Shown: piece after piece, positions 26,525-34,235 of the stretch
How the letters are laid out: each line of letters starts with the position of its first letter
Numbering within the stretch: the stretch's first letter is position 1
Assembly: GCA_934643455.1 (NCBI GenBank)
Contig: CAKUBV010000001.1
Coordinates: 331,946-395,945, forward strand
Length of the DNA stretch: 64,000 nucleotides
Origin: Candidatus Proelusimicrobium excrementi
GTDB taxonomy: Bacteria > Elusimicrobiota > Elusimicrobia > Elusimicrobiales > Elusimicrobiaceae
Reading direction: 5' to 3'
The notes under the pieces: generated by a model
The model's database searches: none
What the model saw: only the letters and a program-made list of their open reading frames with translations
What the model was told of the DNA's origin: nothing
Translations under genes and position numbers: made by a program

Positions 26525-27534
26525 CTATCCCTTTGTTTTCCGTATGCATACCCACTTATAACAGGGAAAAGGAATTAAAACGCTGTTTGGATTCTTTCGT
26601 CGGGCAAGCCGCAGAGCTTAACGTTCCGATTTATATTTCCGACAACAATTCTTCCGACGCTACGCCATACATTATAAAAAACTATCAAAAACTTTATCCC
26701 GGCATTATATTTTCCGCCAGGACGGAACGCACCGTAGATATGGACTTGAATATGTTAAACGCGCTTTGCATGTCCGACGCGCAATACGCCTTATGGCTCG
26801 GCGACGACGACGTTCTAAACCCCGGGGCTGTCGCCGTTATTTTGGAAAACCTTAAAACGAAACCGGATTTATGCGTTCTATCCCTACCCGATTATCCTTT
26901 AAAGAAAGAATATAACGATTTGGGGGTTTTCTTCGGCGATTACGGCATGATAGGGCTTGGAGCTTCCATGCACTTCAGCACATTGGTCGTAAACGTTACG
27001 GAAGCGAAAAAAGTTTTAAACCCTACGCGCTATCAAGGCACCTTGCATTTGTACGCCGGCGTAGTTTTGGATTATTTGGCCGCAAAAACGCAAACGGGAA
27101 AAGTAAAAATTAAAACCATACCCGGCTTGATTAATCTATCCCGGGATAAAAAGCGCTGGCTTTCAAAAAAAGGTCTTATTTTTTTGGACTGTATCCCGCA
27201 ATGGATTTCCCTCTTGCCGCCGTTTTACGGGCAAAACCCCGTAAGCAAAGCCCGCATTGAAGAATTTTATAAACAAGTTTACGACCCAACCCGTTTTATT
27301 CAGCTTTTGAACCTCAGGGAAACGCCCCTTAAACGCTATCCCTTGCGCAGAATACTTGCGCGGCAAGGGGCCCCTTTCGGGGGGGGGGGGGAGGGACGAT
27401 TTCCCCAAAGCCGAGTGGCCGTTTTTTGGGCCTTATGCAAGGCCAAATACGCTTTTTGCAAACTGATTTCCAATTTTACTTGGGGCAAACGGAAACAACG
27501 GCTTAGAGAAAAAGCCGAAAAATATAAAGTTTAA
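26521..27534 (+). CDS. GT2 glycosyltransferase with a 13-G tract near its 3' end
   Basis: 337 residues; ATGA overlap with the upstream gene. A GT-A family 2 transferase: SVCIPTYNREKELKRCLDS, YISDNNSSDATP, and LGDDDVLNPGA (DxD-like metal site). It should add a sugar to the lipid-linked repeat unit at the inner face of the inner membrane. A run of 13 G at 27379-27391 codes GGGG about 45 residues before the end. With 13 G the frame continues to a basic C-terminal tail; with 12 or 14 G translation would switch to short unrelated tails that stop early. The core catalytic domain lies before the tract in any case. Confidence 0.85.
   Translation: MTIPLFSVCIPTYNREKELKRCLDSFVGQAAELNVPIYISDNNSSDATPYIIKNYQKLYPGIIFSARTERTVDMDLNMLNALCMSDAQYALWLGDDDVLNPGAVAVILENLKTKPDLCVLSLPDYPLKKEYNDLGVFFGDYGMIGLGASMHFSTLVVNVTEAKKVLNPTRYQGTLHLYAGVVLDYLAAKTQTGKVKIKTIPGLINLSRDKKRWLSKKGLIFLDCIPQWISLLPPFYGQNPVSKARIEEFYKQVYDPTRFIQLLNLRETPLKRYPLRRILARQGAPFGGGGEGRFPQSRVAVFWALCKAKYAFCKLISNFTWGKRKQRLREKAEKYKV
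27379..27391 (+). repeat. Homopolymer tract of 13 G inside a glycosyltransferase gene
   Basis: Thirteen consecutive G residues, the longest single-base run I saw in the window, within coding sequence. Poly-G tracts of this length in surface-glycan genes are known slippage hot spots in other genera. A sequencing or assembly error is the main alternative. Confidence 0.8.
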
Positions 27535-27553
27535 CGATTTACAGGAGAATACA

Positions 27554-28573
27554 ATGAAATATCTAGTAACCGGCGGCTGCGGTTTTTTAGGTTCCAATAT
27601 CGCGGCGAGAATACTGAAAACGCAAAAAGGCGAACTGTTTTTATACGATAATCTTTCCCGCGTGGGCAGCGATAAAAATTTGGCATGGCTTAAGGGCTTC
27701 GGCAATTTTACGCACCTTAAAGCCGACACCACCGATTTCGAAACGCTTTCAAAAACCGTGAAAGAATTTCAGCCCGATATAATTTTCCATTTCGCCGGGC
27801 AGGTGGCCATGACGACGTCAATCGCCAATCCAAGGCTGGATTTCAACACCAACGCATGCGGGGCTTTCAACCTGTTGGAAGCCGTAAGGCTTTTTGCGCC
27901 GCAAGCCGGGGTGATATTTTCAAGCACGAACAAAGTCTACGGGGATTTGGAACAATATTCCTATACGGAAAGCGAAACCCGCTACAACTGCCGGGAATAC
28001 CCCCGCGGCTTTGACGAAAAAGTAACTTTGGATTTTCATTCCCCTTACGGCTGTTCAAAGGGCTGCGCGGATCAATATATGCTTGATTACGCGCGTATAT
28101 TCGGGCTGAAAACGGCCGTATTCCGCCATTCTTCAATGTACGGGGCAAGGCAGTTCGGCACTTTCGACCAAGGTTGGATAAGCTGGTTCTGCCAAAAAGC
28201 GGCCGAAACCAAAAAAGACCCTAAAACCGTTTTTACCATAGCCGGAACGGGCAAGCAGGTGCGCGACGTCTTGCACGCCGACGATATGGCCGATTTATAT
28301 ATGGCCGCGGCGGAAAAAATCGGCCAAATAAAAGGCCAAGCTTTCAATATCGGCGGCGGCATAGAAAACAGCCTTTCGCTTTTGGAGCTTTTCTCCCTGC
28401 TTGAAAAACTGCTTAATGTAAAACTTAACTATACAAAACTCGCCCCAAGGGAAAGCGACCAAAAATTCTTCGTGGCGGATATAGCGAAAGCTTCAAAACT
28501 GCTTGGGTGGAAACCGAAAGTAAGCAAAGAAGACGGCATAAAAAAGATGCTGGAATGGAGCCAAACTTTATAA
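27554..28573 (+). CDS. rfbE: CDP-paratose 2-epimerase (tyvelose epimerase)
   Basis: 339 residues with AGGAG eight bases before the ATG. It matches Salmonella RfbE from memory over its length: TGGCGFLGSNIA, GQVAMTTSI-NP, STNKVYGDLEQY, HSPYGCSKGCADQYMLDYARIFGL, FRHSSMYGARQF and GKQVRDVLHA. The enzyme uses tightly bound NAD to invert C-2 of CDP-paratose and give CDP-tyvelose. The catalytic Tyr/Lys pair is in YGCSKG. Together with rfbF, rfbG, rfbH and the RfbS-like gene this gives a nearly full CDP-tyvelose route in one operon. The next gene starts in the stop codon (TAATG). Confidence 0.93.
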   Translation: MKYLVTGGCGFLGSNIAARILKTQKGELFLYDNLSRVGSDKNLAWLKGFGNFTHLKADTTDFETLSKTVKEFQPDIIFHFAGQVAMTTSIANPRLDFNTNACGAFNLLEAVRLFAPQAGVIFSSTNKVYGDLEQYSYTESETRYNCREYPRGFDEKVTLDFHSPYGCSKGCADQYMLDYARIFGLKTAVFRHSSMYGARQFGTFDQGWISWFCQKAAETKKDPKTVFTIAGTGKQVRDVLHADDMADLYMAAAEKIGQIKGQAFNIGGGIENSLSLLELFSLLEKLLNVKLNYTKLAPRESDQKFFVADIAKASKLLGWKPKVSKEDGIKKMLEWSQTL

Positions 28574-29559
28574 TGGCAGACCTTAATAAATTACTTGATA
28601 TTTTTATTATAACTTATAACCGGGAAGCGCAGCTTGCCTCCACCTTAAAACAACTTTGCGCGGCAAATTCGCCTTTAAATGAGGCGGAAATTACCGTTTT
28701 AGATAACAACTCTACGGATAATACGGCTAAGGTAATAAAAGAATATTCAAAAATAAATAAAAATATCAAATATATAAAAAACCGTTACAATAACGGATTG
28801 GCCGGTAATTTAATCAAGGCTATGGAATTGGCATCAAAAGATTATTTTTGGATACTTTGCGACGATGATGATTACAGCTGGGAATCTTGGCCGGAAATAC
28901 AAAAAGCCATGGCAGACGGATATGACATAGTAATGACGACTTACACAAAAGGCTTCCGCTCCGAAGAAATACCTTTCCTTATCAATGAAATGGGGTTTGT
29001 GCCCAGTGCAATATACAAAACCGCACATATTAATGACACCGTAATCCGCAATGCTTATATGATGGCTTACAATTTATTTCCGTTCCACGCTTTAAGCTGC
29101 AAAATCATCAACGAAAACGGACGCATATTCGTGCCGAAAAACAGAACCGTTCTGCAATCTTACGAGGAAAAATCCCACCAAGTCAAAAAGGAAAACAAAA
29201 ACCTGTTTTACAGGATAAACTCTTTCAGCCTGATGTGGGGGTATATAGACTCTTACAGAATGATAAAAGACAAAAAACTGAGAGAACAATGTTTTGATGT
29301 TCTGGCGCTGGGCAAAGGGTTTTTCGGCTCCATGATTGATTTTATAGACTGGCCGCCGTTTAAAATGCAGAATTTTTGCGATATTTTTTTGGCGGTGAGC
29401 TTTAAAAAGAAGATTTTACTTCTCTCGTCTGCGCTTGTTTACCTGCTGAGCAAAAACCCCATCATTTGGTTTTACCGGACGGATTCCGGCATAAACATAC
29501 GGCTTTTTTATTTTATTAAAACGAAGATAATACCCTTTAAGAAGAAAAAACAATTATGA
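28573..29559 (+). CDS. GT2 glycosyltransferase
   Basis: 328 residues; start at ATG 28573, which overlaps the rfbE stop (the open frame upstream lies inside rfbE). IFIITYNREAQLASTLKQL, VLDNNSTDNTAKVIKEY and LCDDDDYSWE give the GT-A fold with an acidic metal-binding site. The C-terminal part is basic and hydrophobic (LLLSSALVYLLSKNPIIWF), suited to membrane association. Its stop overlaps the next gene (ATGA). Likely adds one sugar of the repeat unit; neither donor nor linkage can be read. Confidence 0.85.
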   Translation: MADLNKLLDIFIITYNREAQLASTLKQLCAANSPLNEAEITVLDNNSTDNTAKVIKEYSKINKNIKYIKNRYNNGLAGNLIKAMELASKDYFWILCDDDDYSWESWPEIQKAMADGYDIVMTTYTKGFRSEEIPFLINEMGFVPSAIYKTAHINDTVIRNAYMMAYNLFPFHALSCKIINENGRIFVPKNRTVLQSYEEKSHQVKKENKNLFYRINSFSLMWGYIDSYRMIKDKKLREQCFDVLALGKGFFGSMIDFIDWPPFKMQNFCDIFLAVSFKKKILLLSSALVYLLSKNPIIWFYRTDSGINIRLFYFIKTKIIPFKKKKQL

Positions 29560-30410
29560 GCAAAACCATTTTAATGACCGGTGCAGGCGGATTCGTAGGC
29601 GGCAATTTAAAACCGTTCTTGGAAGACAACGGTTTCAAAGTCATCGCGCCAAAAAGCAAAGATTATGATTTCACCGACCTTAAAACGGTTGAGGATTTGG
29701 TAAGCACGTACCGTCCGAATTTGTTTGTGCTGGCAGGATTTTACGGCATAAGCGATCCTAAAAACATCGCCGCCGATATAGAAGAAAAAAACTTAGCGAT
29801 ATTTAATAATTTCGTCAAAACCGCGGCGGGGAAAAAGATTATCACTTTCGGCTCCGGCGCAGAATTTGACAAAAGCCGAGCCATAATAAAAGCCAAAGAA
29901 AGCGACTTGGGCCAAGTTATACCGCAGGATTTATACGGCCACGCCAAATACGCAATCAGCCGGGAAATTAAAAAGCATCCAAACGTCTTAAATTTAAGGC
30001 TGTTCGGCGTTTACGGGCCAAACGAATTTGACTCCCGCTTTATCACGCACGCTTCCAAATGCAATTTGGCAGGCAAACCGATAACAATGCGTCAGAACGT
30101 AATTTTTGACTATATTACGGTGGAAGACTTATGCCGTATAACGCTTGAATTTATAAATAAAACGCCAAAAGCGCAGTTCATTAACATTACGCCGGATAAA
30201 GGCATATCTTTAAGCCAAATCGCGGCGATAATAAACGAAATATCCGCTTACAAAAGCGATATTGTTATCGCCAAAAAAGGCCTGGCCAATGAATACACCG
30301 GCGACAATTCCGTCTTAAAAGCGGAATTGCCCGGCTTTGCTTTTACCTCATACAAAGACGGCATAAAAAATTTTTATAATTATTTAAAGGAAAAAGCTAA
30401 TGCTGAGTAA
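29556..30410 (+). CDS. NAD-dependent epimerase/dehydratase-family protein
   Basis: 284 residues of the extended short-chain dehydrogenase family. TGAGGFVGGNLKPFLEDNG is the Rossmann loop and YGHAKYAISRE the YxxxK site; FGSGAEFDKS carries the usual Ser position. Overall shape recalls GDP-fucose-synthase or dTDP-rhamnose-reductase relatives that reduce or epimerise a nucleotide 4-keto sugar. It may finish the branched sugar that the TPP enzyme begins, as YerF does for YerE, but this is a guess from context. ATGA overlap upstream; a 76-base gap follows with no terminator. Confidence 0.75.
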   Translation: MSKTILMTGAGGFVGGNLKPFLEDNGFKVIAPKSKDYDFTDLKTVEDLVSTYRPNLFVLAGFYGISDPKNIAADIEEKNLAIFNNFVKTAAGKKIITFGSGAEFDKSRAIIKAKESDLGQVIPQDLYGHAKYAISREIKKHPNVLNLRLFGVYGPNEFDSRFITHASKCNLAGKPITMRQNVIFDYITVEDLCRITLEFINKTPKAQFINITPDKGISLSQIAAIINEISAYKSDIVIAKKGLANEYTGDNSVLKAELPGFAFTSYKDGIKNFYNYLKEKANAE

Positions 30411-30486
30411 AAACCGGCTTAATGTTATCATTTTTACTTACAGCGTTTATTTAATCTAAACAATTAATGCGTAATTGGAAGAACAA

Positions 30487-31473
30487 ATGAGTTTCAGCAA
30501 TAAAGATATAACAGTTTTTATATTTACCCGCAATCGCCCCGACATGGTAATTGACGCCGTCAAAAGCGTATTAAACCAAACCGCCGGGCCTGTGAAGTTA
30601 TATGTTTTGGATAATTCAACCGACGAAAAAACTACAAATGCAATAAAAGCATTTCCAAGCGTACAATACGTTAAAACCGATCCGTCTTTGCCTTATGCAA
30701 ATTTCAAAAAATTGCAGTCATTGGCGGATTCTGCATATACAATGGTTTTGCACGATGACGATTTAATCCACCCTCAATATGTTCAGCTTGCTTTGGAAAC
30801 CTTAAATAAAATTAAAGATATAACTTATATAGGCTCCAAAAATACTATTTTCTACAATAACGACATACCTGAGGAATACAAAAAGCCAAAATCGTTAAAA
30901 AAAGAATTTTATCTTCTTCCCAATGAGAATCTGTTTACTTTATCCTTTTGGAGCAAGCCAAACTCAAACTGGAGCAGCTCAATAATAAAAACAGAATGTT
31001 ACAAAAATTATGATATTGCTAAAGACGCAAAAATTTACGGAAAAACCCAGGATTTGGCCTTTCTTTCACAAACTATGCAGACGGGCGGCAATGCCGTAAT
31101 ATTTACGAACGGGAATATACTTTTTTATAGGAATCATAGGCAATCGGATTCAAACGATAAACGGACGGCCTTATCAAAAGAACAAATTAAAAATCTGTTA
31201 AAATTGTTTCTATCCAAAAGCAAAACTCCTCATTTCTTAAGCAGAATATACTTTTTATACTCGGTATACATTGCAAAGCAGTATTTTTCGGCAGGACACG
31301 ACGAAAATGAAACGAAAGCTTTTTTAAAAGAATTACTTACAGAAGGAATAATCAGTAAAAATATGCTTTTATACGATAGAAGGAAAAAATCCCTGCTGTT
31401 GAGATTAGCGTTTTTCCCGATTCAAATATTTTATAAAAGGAATTTCTGGAAAGCATACCTGCATAAATTATAA
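30487..31473 (+). CDS. GT2 glycosyltransferase, AT-rich
   Basis: 328 residues. I chose ATG 30487 (GGAAGA five bases ahead) over the in-frame TTG at 30475. VFIFTRNRPDMVIDAVKSVL, LYVLDNSTDEKT and LHDDDLIHPQY are the GT-A family 2 motifs. The base composition is visibly more A/T-rich than the flanking sugar genes, which points to a separate, perhaps later, acquisition into the cluster. C-terminal third is helical and basic. Donor and acceptor unknown. Confidence 0.85.
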   Translation: MSFSNKDITVFIFTRNRPDMVIDAVKSVLNQTAGPVKLYVLDNSTDEKTTNAIKAFPSVQYVKTDPSLPYANFKKLQSLADSAYTMVLHDDDLIHPQYVQLALETLNKIKDITYIGSKNTIFYNNDIPEEYKKPKSLKKEFYLLPNENLFTLSFWSKPNSNWSSSIIKTECYKNYDIAKDAKIYGKTQDLAFLSQTMQTGGNAVIFTNGNILFYRNHRQSDSNDKRTALSKEQIKNLLKLFLSKSKTPHFLSRIYFLYSVYIAKQYFSAGHDENETKAFLKELLTEGIISKNMLLYDRRKKSLLLRLAFFPIQIFYKRNFWKAYLHKL

Positions 31474-31479
31474 TCATTT

Positions 31480-32538
31480 ATGGGACTTAGAGAATTAAAC
31501 CGCAAAAGAAATATTTATCTGCGCCGCCTTAAAGCAAAAGCCGGCAAATGCCTGTTTGATTTTAAAAACAAAAACCGTTTTACGCCTTCAAAATTGAAGA
31601 CTTTTAAAAAGGTTCTCTTCCTGCGCAATGACGATAAAATAGGCGATATGATAGTAAGTACAATGGCTTTCAGGGAACTTAAAAAACAGCTACCCAAAGC
31701 CGAAATTTGCGTTTTAGCGGGCCCGGCAAGCGCGAAAGTAATAGAAAACAACCGCAGTGTCAGCCGCATTTTTATCTGTCGCAACAAATTTCCCGACATT
31801 TTAAAAACAGGCCTTAAACTGCGTAAAGAACATTTCGATCTTTATATAGACATGGATAGGGAAAACACCTTCCTTACCCATTTGCTGATGTTTCTTATAA
31901 AGCCTCGCTTTGCTTTCGGCTTCAATAAGGATAATTTTAAGGCTTATAATATAACCTGCGGGTTGGATTTTGACGCCAATCATATAACCGCTTGGCACGC
32001 GGCGGCGTTTAAGGCCCTGCGCCTGCAAAAGCCGGAAGCCCGATACGATTTATTCGTGCCGAATTCTCTAAAAAAGGAAATACAAAAATTCCTTTCCAAG
32101 CTGCCCACGGCAAAAGGCTTTATAGCCGTTAACGCTTTTGCTTCCAGTAAACATAAATGTTTAAGCGCCTTACAAATAAGGCAAACGGCGCAAAGCCTGC
32201 CGCAATATAATTTTATTCTAATAGGCCCCAACGAACAAGCAGAGCGTTTAAAGGAAGCTTCCGCCTGCAAGAATATTTTCGCGGCCCCGAAAGGAGATAT
32301 TTTTACAAGTTTTGCCGTAATAGCCGTAACCGATTTGCTTATAACGCCCGATACCTGTTTTGTACACGCCGCGGCGGCTCTGGGAAAAAAGCAAATCTGC
32401 ATTTACAGAGAAACGGATGAATTTTTACTTTGGGGGCCGTTAGGAGATAAATTCTTGAAAGTAACAGCCCATTTCGGTGATATTTCCGCACTGCCTGCCG
32501 AAGAGATAATCAAAGCCGCGCTTAAAGCTTTATCTTAA
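31480..32538 (+). CDS. GT9-family heptosyltransferase-like protein
   Basis: 352 residues. A basic start (LRELNRKRNIYLRRLKAKAG) suits membrane association. VLFLRNDDKIGDMIVSTMAFRELKKQLP is the N-terminal Rossmann signature of GT9, and LLITPDTCFVHAAAALGKKQICIYRETDE is the C-terminal donor-binding loop (ADP-heptose in known members). It most likely adds heptose or a similar sugar to the LPS core or O-chain. Last gene of the cluster, six bases after the GT2 gene; a new promoter and the cytidine deaminase gene follow. Confidence 0.85.
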   Translation: MGLRELNRKRNIYLRRLKAKAGKCLFDFKNKNRFTPSKLKTFKKVLFLRNDDKIGDMIVSTMAFRELKKQLPKAEICVLAGPASAKVIENNRSVSRIFICRNKFPDILKTGLKLRKEHFDLYIDMDRENTFLTHLLMFLIKPRFAFGFNKDNFKAYNITCGLDFDANHITAWHAAAFKALRLQKPEARYDLFVPNSLKKEIQKFLSKLPTAKGFIAVNAFASSKHKCLSALQIRQTAQSLPQYNFILIGPNEQAERLKEASACKNIFAAPKGDIFTSFAVIAVTDLLITPDTCFVHAAAALGKKQICIYRETDEFLLWGPLGDKFLKVTAHFGDISALPAEEIIKAALKALS

Positions 32539-32569
32539 AACACCCCTTAAAATTTGAACTTTCTTATGC

Positions 32570-32575
32570 TATAAT
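32570..32575 (+). promoter_or_regulatory. -10 box TATAAT of cdd
   Basis: TATAAT 27 bases before the cdd start. TTAAAA lies 17 bases upstream as a weak -35. Confidence 0.5.
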
Positions 32576-32601
32576 CTTAAGACACTGAAGGGAGGCAAAA
32601 T

Positions 32602-33051
32602 ATGAAACTTTCCAAAAAGCTCTTAGACGAATTACTAGCAAACGCAGCGGAAGCGATGCGCAATTCCTATTCTCCTTATTCCAAATTTAAAGTGGGCGCG
32701 GCCCTGCTTACCAAAAGCGGAAAAATATATAAAGGCACCAATATTGAAAACGCCTCTTACGGCCTCACTATCTGCGCGGAAAGAAGCGCGATTTTCTCGG
32801 CAGTAACCGCAGGCGAGATGGAATTTGAAGCCCTGGCGATAGTTTTCAGCCAAAAAGATTTGGGCCCTTTAAGCACGCCGTGCGGCGCGTGCAGGCAGGT
32901 TATGGCGGAATTTGCCGCCCAGGATATGCCTATTTATACGGCCGATTTATCAACCGGCAAACCGGCCAGGGTGGTCCGTAAAAAACTAAAAGATTTTTAT
33001 CCTTACCCATTCACTCCTAAAGCCCTGGAAAAGAAACCAAAAAAGAAATAA
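32602..33051 (+). CDS. cdd: Cytidine deaminase
   Basis: 149 residues. Small tetrameric type: NSYSPYSKFKVGAALL, NIENASYGLTICAERSAI with the catalytic Cys-Ala-Glu near residue 57, and PCGACRQVMAEF with the two zinc Cys. Converts cytidine and deoxycytidine to uridine forms for pyrimidine salvage in the cytoplasm. GGGAGG seven bases before ATG; TATAAT at 32570-32575 is a good -10 box with only a weak TTAAAA at -35. A terminator follows directly, so it is monocistronic. The C-terminal KKPKKK tail is a minor extra. Confidence 0.94.
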   Translation: MKLSKKLLDELLANAAEAMRNSYSPYSKFKVGAALLTKSGKIYKGTNIENASYGLTICAERSAIFSAVTAGEMEFEALAIVFSQKDLGPLSTPCGACRQVMAEFAAQDMPIYTADLSTGKPARVVRKKLKDFYPYPFTPKALEKKPKKK

Positions 33052-33055
33052 TTTC

Positions 33056-33079
33056 AAAGCCCCTTAACCGGGGCTTTTT
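33056..33079 (+). terminator. Terminator of cdd
   Basis: AAAGCCCC-TTAACC-GGGGCTTT followed by T, five bases after the stop. Confidence 0.85.
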
Positions 33080-33099
33080 ATTTGTTAGTTTATATGGTA

Positions 33100-33196
33100 T
33101 TTTGCGTTTTAACGCGGCCTGAACCCCTGAGCGTATACTGTTAAAGGGCGAAGCCCGGGGTATCCGAAGGGGTAAAAACAAAGTTAAAACGCAAAA
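33100..33196. repeat. Palindromic element E1 (variable outer stem, GTATCCGAAG core)
   Basis: TTTTGCGTTTTAAC (33100-33113) is exactly inverted at 33183-33196. Inside, ACCCCTGAGCGTATAC partly pairs with GTATCCGAAGGGGT, and GGGCGAAGCCC forms a small central hairpin. Its inner GTATCCGAAG core recurs in elements at 36496 and 60877, and in weaker form at 61060. Lies in the 220-bp gap between cdd and the sirtuin gene. Confidence 0.55.
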
Positions 33197-33271
33197 GACG
33201 AAGCAAAAAACAGATAGGGTGGCCCTGCCGGGGGTAAGGGCAGGGCCTGTGGAATCTTCATAAATATACTA

Positions 33272-34000
33272 TTATTCTAACAATTTTGCAACGCTTTTAA
33301 AGAACTCCCCGGCTTTTTGCTCAAAATATAAGTCGCTTACGCCGGCGGTATAAGTTGAAGGCAAAGTGTTTATTTCTATTATTTTAGCCCCGTTGCGCTT
33401 TGCCGTCAACGGCAGGGCGCAGGCGGGCATAACCTCGCCGGAAGTGCCGACAACCAACATAACGTCGGTACTATAGGCAAGCTCTTCGCTTTCTTGATAG
33501 ACACGCGGGTTTATACCCTCTCCGTAGAAAATAAAATCCGGTTTAAGCACGGCCCCGCAGGCTTTGCAGGAGGGCAGTTCCGCCTTTAAATCGACTTCGT
33601 CTATATGATACCGCTTGCCGCAGCCCGTGCAAACCAAATAATTTATCGTCCCGTGAAATTCTTTAACGTTTACGCTTCCCGCGCGCTGGTGCAGATTGTC
33701 TATATTTTGGGTTATTATTCCTTTAAGCAGGCCTTTCTTTTCCCACGCGGCAAGCGTTTTATGTGCGGCGTTGGGCTCGGCTTTGCCCATGGAATCAAAA
33801 AATATTTTCTTCATTTCGCGCCAGGATTCTTTGGGATTGGCGTAAAAGAAATCAATATCGATGGCGGAAGGGTCATAACGTTCCCAAAGCCCGCCCGCTC
33901 CGCGGAAAGGGGGAATGCCGCTCTCCACGGAAATACCCGCCCCCGTAAAGGCGGTAAGGAACTTGGCGTTCTTAATAATTTCTGCCGTTTCTTTCAACAT
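33272..34000 (-). CDS. cobB: NAD-dependent protein deacylase (sirtuin)
   Basis: 242 residues, a full SIR2 domain. TAFTGAGISVESGIPPFRG binds NAD, TQNIDNLHQRAG holds the catalytic N-x-D and is followed by the active-site His in KEFHGTIN. Four zinc Cys are in CTGCG and CKACG. It removes acyl groups from lysines in cytoplasmic proteins. Typical bacterial length. Monocistronic on the minus strand. Whether it prefers acetyl or succinyl groups depends on a Tyr/Arg pair that is not obvious here. Confidence 0.94.
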   Translation of the reverse strand: MLKETAEIIKNAKFLTAFTGAGISVESGIPPFRGAGGLWERYDPSAIDIDFFYANPKESWREMKKIFFDSMGKAEPNAAHKTLAAWEKKGLLKGIITQNIDNLHQRAGSVNVKEFHGTINYLVCTGCGKRYHIDEVDLKAELPSCKACGAVLKPDFIFYGEGINPRVYQESEELAYSTDVMLVVGTSGEVMPACALPLTAKRNGAKIIEINTLPSTYTAGVSDLYFEQKAGEFFKSVAKLLE

Positions 34001-34090
34001 ATAGAAATAAAATTATCAAATAGTCGGCAAAAAATCAACCCGTGGCCGCGGCTTCAAATTTTAAGACGGTAAAAAGGGGAAAAATCTTCA

Positions 34091-34119
34091 TTGTGTTTAA
34101 AAAGATTTTATGTTACAAT
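34091..34119 (+). promoter_or_regulatory. Sigma70-type promoter TTGTGT-17-TACAAT
   Basis: TTGTGT at 34091-34096 and TACAAT at 34114-34119 are 17 bases apart. It would drive the sugar-phosphate transporter gene with a leader of about 110 bases. Confidence 0.65.
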
Positions 34120-34126
34120 TCTTTTG

Positions 34127-34215
34127 TAGACGCAAAAGCAAGACAAAATGACGGCTTACGACGCAAAACGCCCGCAAATTAAAACCGGCGCGCGTCTATT
34201 TTGCCTTGCCTTTGC
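34127..34215 (+). promoter_or_regulatory. Structured 5' leader with two competing pairings
   Basis: TAGACGC (34127-34133) can pair with GCGTCTA (34192-34198). An 18-base stretch at 34132-34149 can pair with 34198-34215 with two mismatches. The first arms overlap and the second arms abut, so both stems cannot form in a simple nested way. The leader ends just before AGGAG of the transporter gene. Candidate RNA switch or protein site; no known riboswitch class recognised. Confidence 0.4.
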
Positions 34216-34235
34216 AGATTATCACAGGAGAAAAT

